From Candidatus Parcubacteria bacterium (GTDB lineage Bacteria; Patescibacteriota; Patescibacteriia; JAACEG01), in assembly GCA_023135505.1 (NCBI GenBank), contig JAGLTA010000077.1, positions 1-7,873 on the forward strand: a DNA stretch of 7,873 bases, written 5' to 3'. Position numbers and translations under genes: made by a program. The notes beneath the pieces were generated by a model. The model searched no databases. It saw only the letters and a program-made list of their open reading frames with translations, and was not told the origin of the DNA. This document shows, piece after piece, positions 5,925-7,873 of this stretch. Position 1 is the first letter of the stretch; each line of letters opens with the position of its first letter.

Positions 5925-6245
5925 TTAAATCATTTCTTTGCATTTTTTGCACACTCTAAATTTATTATTTTTAGATTTTTCGCTTTTTGAAACTTTATAT
6001 CCGATTCGCGTATCTTTTGAGCATTTCGGGCAGATTAAAATCACATTTGAGATATCCATTGCCGCTGGAAACTGAATTCTTTCACCTTTTTCTCCCTGCT
6101 TTCTCGGACGCATATGCTTAACTCTTAAATTCAAGCCGTCTATTGAAATCTTTCTGCTTTTAGGCGCCACTTTTAAAACCTTGCCGGACTTTCCTTTGTC
6201 CTTCCCGCAAATTATTTTAACTTTATCATTTTTTTTAATTTTCAT
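5925..6245 (-). CDS. rplX: Large-subunit ribosomal protein L24 (uL24) with zinc-ribbon motifs
   Basis: L24 is an early assembly initiator that binds the 5' region of 23S rRNA near the exit tunnel. The KOW motif is at about 4-34 (KKNDKVKIICGKDKGKSGKV). HMRPRKQGEKGERIQFPAAM and the DISNVIL strand follow in family order. The C-terminal half has two cysteine pairs, Cys72/Cys75 (CPKC) and Cys99/Cys102 (CKKC), separated by 23 residues, which is a plausible zinc ribbon not present in the E. coli protein. At 106 residues the length is normal. It is separated from rplN, its usual neighbour, by an inserted small gene and a palindromic element, and it has its own promoter-like sequence 20-50 bases upstream. 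The leader has only a weak GGAAG close to the ATG. Confidence 0.97.
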   Translation of the reverse strand: MKIKKNDKVKIICGKDKGKSGKVLKVAPKSRKISIDGLNLRVKHMRPRKQGEKGERIQFPAAMDISNVILICPKCSKDTRIGYKVSKSEKSKNNKFRVCKKCKEMI

Positions 6246-6266
6246 ACTTCCGTAAATTATAAATCT

Positions 6267-6297
6267 ATTATATATCTTTTAATTTTTAAATTGTCAA
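6267..6297 (-). promoter_or_regulatory. Predicted sigma-70 promoter for rplX and downstream genes
   Basis: On the minus strand a perfect -35 hexamer TTGACA (6292-6297) is followed, after 17 bases, by TATATA (6269-6274) or, after 19 bases, by TATAAT (6267-6272). The overlapping TATATAAT offers either choice. Transcription would start near 6260, leaving a leader of about 15 bases before the rplX ATG. It lies exactly where the operon has been interrupted. The call rests on consensus match only. Confidence 0.65.
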
Positions 6298-6331
6298 TAG
6301 CAGGTAGGTAAAAACGACCTAACCTGCTATT
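6296..6331. terminator. Hairpin after the 73-codon gene, overlapping the -35 box
   Basis: AATAGCAGGTAGG (6296-6308) pairs with CCTAACCTGCTATT (6318-6331), a 13-bp stem with one bulged base and a 9-base loop. It begins 13 bases past the stop of the small gene. On the coding strand the following bases are TTGACAATTTAAAAATT, not a clean U-run, so termination may be partial. On the plus strand it is followed by TTTGTTCT. Its edge overlaps the -35 hexamer of the rplX promoter by two bases, so it could alternatively be an operator. Confidence 0.5.
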
Positions 6332-6344
6332 TTGTTCTATGTAA

Positions 6345-6566
6345 CTATTCTGAATAGCCATTAAATACAATTTCCTTAAAATCTTCAAACATTTGGGGTA
6401 GCGCAACACCTAATTTCATTTTTGTCTCTTCTTTGTTTTCAGAATCCAACGGAATAGACCCTTTGAATTCTTTGTCGCCATAAGGCTCATTGGTAGTAAT
6501 CTGAATATAAGCATTTCTTCCCTCTTCTGTAATTTCAACTTCTAAGAAAAATTTTTTGGCTTTCAT
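6345..6566 (-). CDS. Small protein of unknown function inserted between rplN and rplX
   Basis: I do not recognise this 73-residue protein. It begins with a basic, hydrophobic stretch (MKAKKFFLEVEI), continues with what look like beta strands (NAYIQITTNEPYG, EFKGSIPLDS) and ends with a probable helix (KMKLGVALPQMFEDFKEIVF). It has no cysteine, no membrane segment and no signal peptide, and is rich in Glu and Lys, so it should be a soluble cytoplasmic protein. It has a canonical Shine-Dalgarno sequence, unlike all its neighbours. It is flanked by a MITE-like palindrome on its 5' side and by a hairpin and promoter on its 3' side. This arrangement supports a recently inserted, self-contained cassette. 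Reality as a gene is supported by the ribosome-binding site and clean composition; its function is unknown. Confidence 0.65.
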   Translation of the reverse strand: MKAKKFFLEVEITEEGRNAYIQITTNEPYGDKEFKGSIPLDSENKEETKMKLGVALPQMFEDFKEIVFNGYSE

Positions 6567-6570
6567 CTCG

Positions 6571-6578
6571 TCCTCCTT
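6571..6578 (-). promoter_or_regulatory. Canonical Shine-Dalgarno sequence of the 73-codon gene
   Basis: The minus strand reads AAGGAGGA four bases before the ATG at 6566 (AGGAGG with a five-base spacer). This fixes the start codon. It is the only strong anti-SD match at proper spacing in the window; the ribosomal-protein genes are preceded by AT-rich leaders. Confidence 0.85.
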
Positions 6579-6642
6579 TTTTAATTCCTAATTTCCGCCT
6601 GCCATCCAATATGATAAGCAAAATCTAAAAGTTAAAATTTTA

Positions 6643-6787
6643 TGTCATCCTGAACTTGATTCAGGATCTATCATTGATTATCGCTAAATTATAATCAGGT
6701 TAGCAAAATTTAAATTTATACTTGGCTAATCTTAAGCATAATATAGCGAATCACAGGCACAGATCCTGAATCAAGTTCAGGATGACA
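6643..6787. mobile_element. 145-bp MITE-like palindromic element
   Basis: The ends are perfect 27-bp inverted repeats (6643-6669 and 6761-6787) beginning TGTCATCCTGAACTTGATTC. Each end also contains a smaller hairpin, ATCCTGAA-5-TTCAGGAT (6647-6667 and 6763-6783). Pairing continues inward imperfectly (TGATT, CGCTA, ATTAT on one side against their complements near 6736-6755), so almost the whole 145 bp can fold on itself around an AAATTTAAATTT centre near 6715. There is no open reading frame, and I see no clear target-site duplication. It ends 7 bases after the rplN stop codon. It is either a non-autonomous transposon remnant or a palindromic dispersed repeat; as RNA it would form a long 3' stem on the rplN message. 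Confidence 0.8.
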
Positions 6788-6794
6788 AATGTTT

Positions 6795-7166
6795 TTAAAG
6801 AACCTCTGGCGCTAATGAAATAATCTTCATAAAACCTTTTATCCTTAATTCCCGCGCTACAGGACCAAAAATTCTAGTCCCTTTCGGCTCTTTATTCTTT
6901 TTATCAACAACCACTACCGCGTTTTCGTCAAAACGGATGTAAGTCCCGTCTTTCCGCCTTGTCTCTTTTCTTGACCTTACTAAAACCGCGTCCAAAACTT
7001 CCCCTTTTTTTACCGCGCTGTGCGGCTGGGCTTCTTTGACCGTAATTTTAATAATATCGCCGATCCTGCCGTATCTTTTGCCAGTTCCTCCAGGCAGACC
7101 GATGCACTGGACCCTTTTCGCTCCGCTGTTATCAGCAACTTTTAACATTGTCCTGTGTTGAACCAT
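6795..7166 (-). CDS. rplN: Large-subunit ribosomal protein L14 (uL14)
   Basis: L14 lies at the subunit interface, contacts 16S rRNA in bridge B8 and is a docking site for the silencing factor RsfS in studied bacteria. The 123-residue product has the usual length and all main signatures: [20 protein letters not shown] at the start, [35 protein letters not shown], and [14 protein letters not shown] near the end. It lies 27 bases after rpsQ. The normal partner rplX is displaced: this gene is followed within 10 bases by a long palindromic element and then an unknown gene. The leader (AATTATATG) has no Shine-Dalgarno sequence. Confidence 0.98.
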   Translation of the reverse strand: MVQHRTMLKVADNSGAKRVQCIGLPGGTGKRYGRIGDIIKITVKEAQPHSAVKKGEVLDAVLVRSRKETRRKDGTYIRFDENAVVVVDKKNKEPKGTRIFGPVARELRIKGFMKIISLAPEVL

Positions 7167-7193
7167 ATAATTAAGAATTAAGGAAATAATTTA

Positions 7194-7439
7194 TTAAGCG
7201 TAAATCGCTCTCCAGCGTTTTTCTTTGCTTAACGGACGGCATTCAATAAAAGAAATTTTATCGCCGATTTTAAAGCGGGATTTTTCATCATGAACTTTAT
7301 ACTTCCTGCTAACCGCGTATTTTTTATGGTATTTCGGATGAGATTTAATCCTGTCAACATTAACAACGATAGTTTTATCCATTCTGTCTGAAACGACTAC
7401 TCCGCTGAATTTTCTTTTAATTTTATTATCTTTTTCCAT
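7194..7439 (-). CDS. rpsQ: Small-subunit ribosomal protein S17 (uS17)
   Basis: S17 is an OB-fold primary binding protein of the 16S rRNA 5' domain. The 81-residue product is of standard bacterial length. It carries KFSGVVVSDRMDKTIVVNVD (about 10-29), HPKYHKKYAVSRKYKVHDE and the GDKISFIECRPLSKEKRW segment. It is 35 bases downstream of rpmC and 27 upstream of rplN, in the universal order L29-S17-L14. A TATAAT word lies in the upstream gap without a good -35 box, so I do not call a promoter there. No Shine-Dalgarno sequence precedes the ATG. Confidence 0.98.
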   Translation of the reverse strand: MEKDNKIKRKFSGVVVSDRMDKTIVVNVDRIKSHPKYHKKYAVSRKYKVHDEKSRFKIGDKISFIECRPLSKEKRWRAIYA

Positions 7440-7474
7440 AAAAAAATTTCTTTTAATGCGTATTATATCCTAAA

Positions 7475-7672
7475 CTATTTAACTATATTATCAGATTGAT
7501 TATTAATAGTCAATACTTGCGCTATTTGACGCTTAAGTTTTCCTATCTCCTTTACATTCTTAAGTTGATTATTTGCGGCCTTAAATCTTAAATCGCGGAC
7601 TTTATCCTTATTCTCCGCTAATATTCTGCTTAATTCCTCTTTTGATTTTGTTTTTAATTCTTTAAATTTCAT
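7475..7672 (-). CDS. rpmC: Large-subunit ribosomal protein L29 (uL29)
   Basis: L29 is a small helical-hairpin protein beside the peptide exit tunnel, near the docking site for trigger factor and SRP. I prefer the ATG at 7672 (MKFKELKTKSKEEL), which gives 65 residues and the family's usual opening. A GTG seven codons upstream (7693) is also in frame. The only purine-rich word nearby, AAAGAGGTG, contains that GTG itself and is 18 bases from the preferred ATG, so it settles neither start. The conserved DLRFKAANNQLKNVKEIGKL matches the LRfq-a-gql-n--ri---r pattern. A short unstructured tail (NNQSDNIVK) follows the second helix. rplP ends 48 bases upstream. Confidence 0.93.
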   Translation of the reverse strand: MKFKELKTKSKEELSRILAENKDKVRDLRFKAANNQLKNVKEIGKLKRQIAQVLTINNQSDNIVK

Positions 7673-7720
7673 AAATTTATTATTATCACTCACCTCTTTC
7701 GCTATTTTATAATCGCGCCT

Positions 7721-7873
7721 CTATTTTTTAACAAACTTGCAATCAACTGGCAATTTATACGCTGCTAAACGCAGCGCTTCTTTCGCTTGACTTTCATCTA
7801 TGCCTGACATTTCAAACAGCATCATTCCGCTCCTGACAACAGCGACATAATGGTCAACAGCGCCTTTTCCTTT
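7721..7873 (-). CDS. rplP: Large-subunit ribosomal protein L16 (uL16), C-terminal part
   Basis: Only the last 50 codons and the TAG stop are inside the window; the gene continues past the right edge in frame. The translation [20 protein letters not shown], then [20 protein letters not shown] and [10 protein letters not shown], matches the L16 C-terminus (GKG...VAVV..G..LFE..G..E..A.EALRLAA.KLP...KFV). L16 lies near the A site and is needed for late large-subunit maturation. Its position immediately before rpmC is the standard S10-operon order. No defect is visible in the part seen. Confidence 0.95.
   Translation of the reverse strand, partial: KGKGAVDHYVAVVRSGMMLFEMSGIDESQAKEALRLAAYKLPVDCKFVKK

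Noticed and set aside
5925..5952. Longer rplE starting at GTG 5952 or ATG 5943
   Set aside because: Both would overlap rplX and add residues absent from the L5 family; the ATG at 5919 gives the standard 179 residues.
7440..7474. Promoter in the rpmC-rpsQ gap based on GGATATAATACGC
   Set aside because: The TATAAT word has no credible -35 hexamer at 16-18 bases, and such words are expected by chance in AT-rich DNA.

Overview
The window is a low-GC, tightly packed stretch of the bacterial S10/spc ribosomal-protein operon. Every convincing gene is on the minus strand, so the gene order reads from the right edge to the left: rplP (3' end only), rpmC, rpsQ, rplN, a small unknown gene, rplX, rplE, rpsN, rpsH, rplF, rplR, rpsE, rplO, a small membrane-protein gene, secY, then, after a gap, a PaaX/Cas2-like gene. 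The order and protein signatures are bacterial. Several traits point to the Candidate Phyla Radiation (Patescibacteria, probably a Parcubacteria-type lineage). There is no rpmD (L30) between rpsE and rplO, S14 is the short zinc type, L24 carries two CxxC pairs, SecY ends in MRDYEGF, Shine-Dalgarno sequences are nearly absent, and AT-rich intergenic repeats are frequent. The lineage assignment is inference; no search was possible.

Right part (about 6300-7873): L16, L29, S17 and L14 are contiguous. The usual rplN-rplX junction is then interrupted by about 550 bp. This holds a 145-bp near-perfect palindrome with 27-bp perfect terminal inverted repeats (MITE-like), a 73-codon gene of unknown function with the only textbook Shine-Dalgarno sequence in the window, a hairpin, and a consensus-like sigma-70 promoter (TTGACA ... 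TATATAAT) just upstream of rplX. The insertion appears to have split the operon in two, with a new promoter driving rplX through secY.

Middle (about 2990-6245): L24, L5, S14, S8, L6, L18, S5 and L15 assemble into the two ribosomal subunits. Their gaps hold a compact GC-rich double hairpin (between rpsN and rpsH), degenerate TTTATAA-type repeats (between rpsH and rplF) and tandem AT-rich repeats where rpmD would normally be. The last repeat copy runs into the 3' end of rpsE and encodes the end of an S5 C-terminal extension.

Left part (1-2990): a 121-residue single-pass membrane protein with a possible BamE-like domain overlaps the end of rplO and precedes secY, which encodes the translocon channel. 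After secY the expected adk/map/infA genes are not seen. Instead a 178-residue winged-helix plus Cas2-fold (PaaX-like) gene lies between two 37-bp direct repeats that match at 35 positions and lie 672 bp apart, each with a CACGATCGTG palindrome. More copies run off the left edge. The repeat-bracketed Cas2-like gene and the palindrome/small-gene/promoter module between rplN and rplX are the two places most worth following up.
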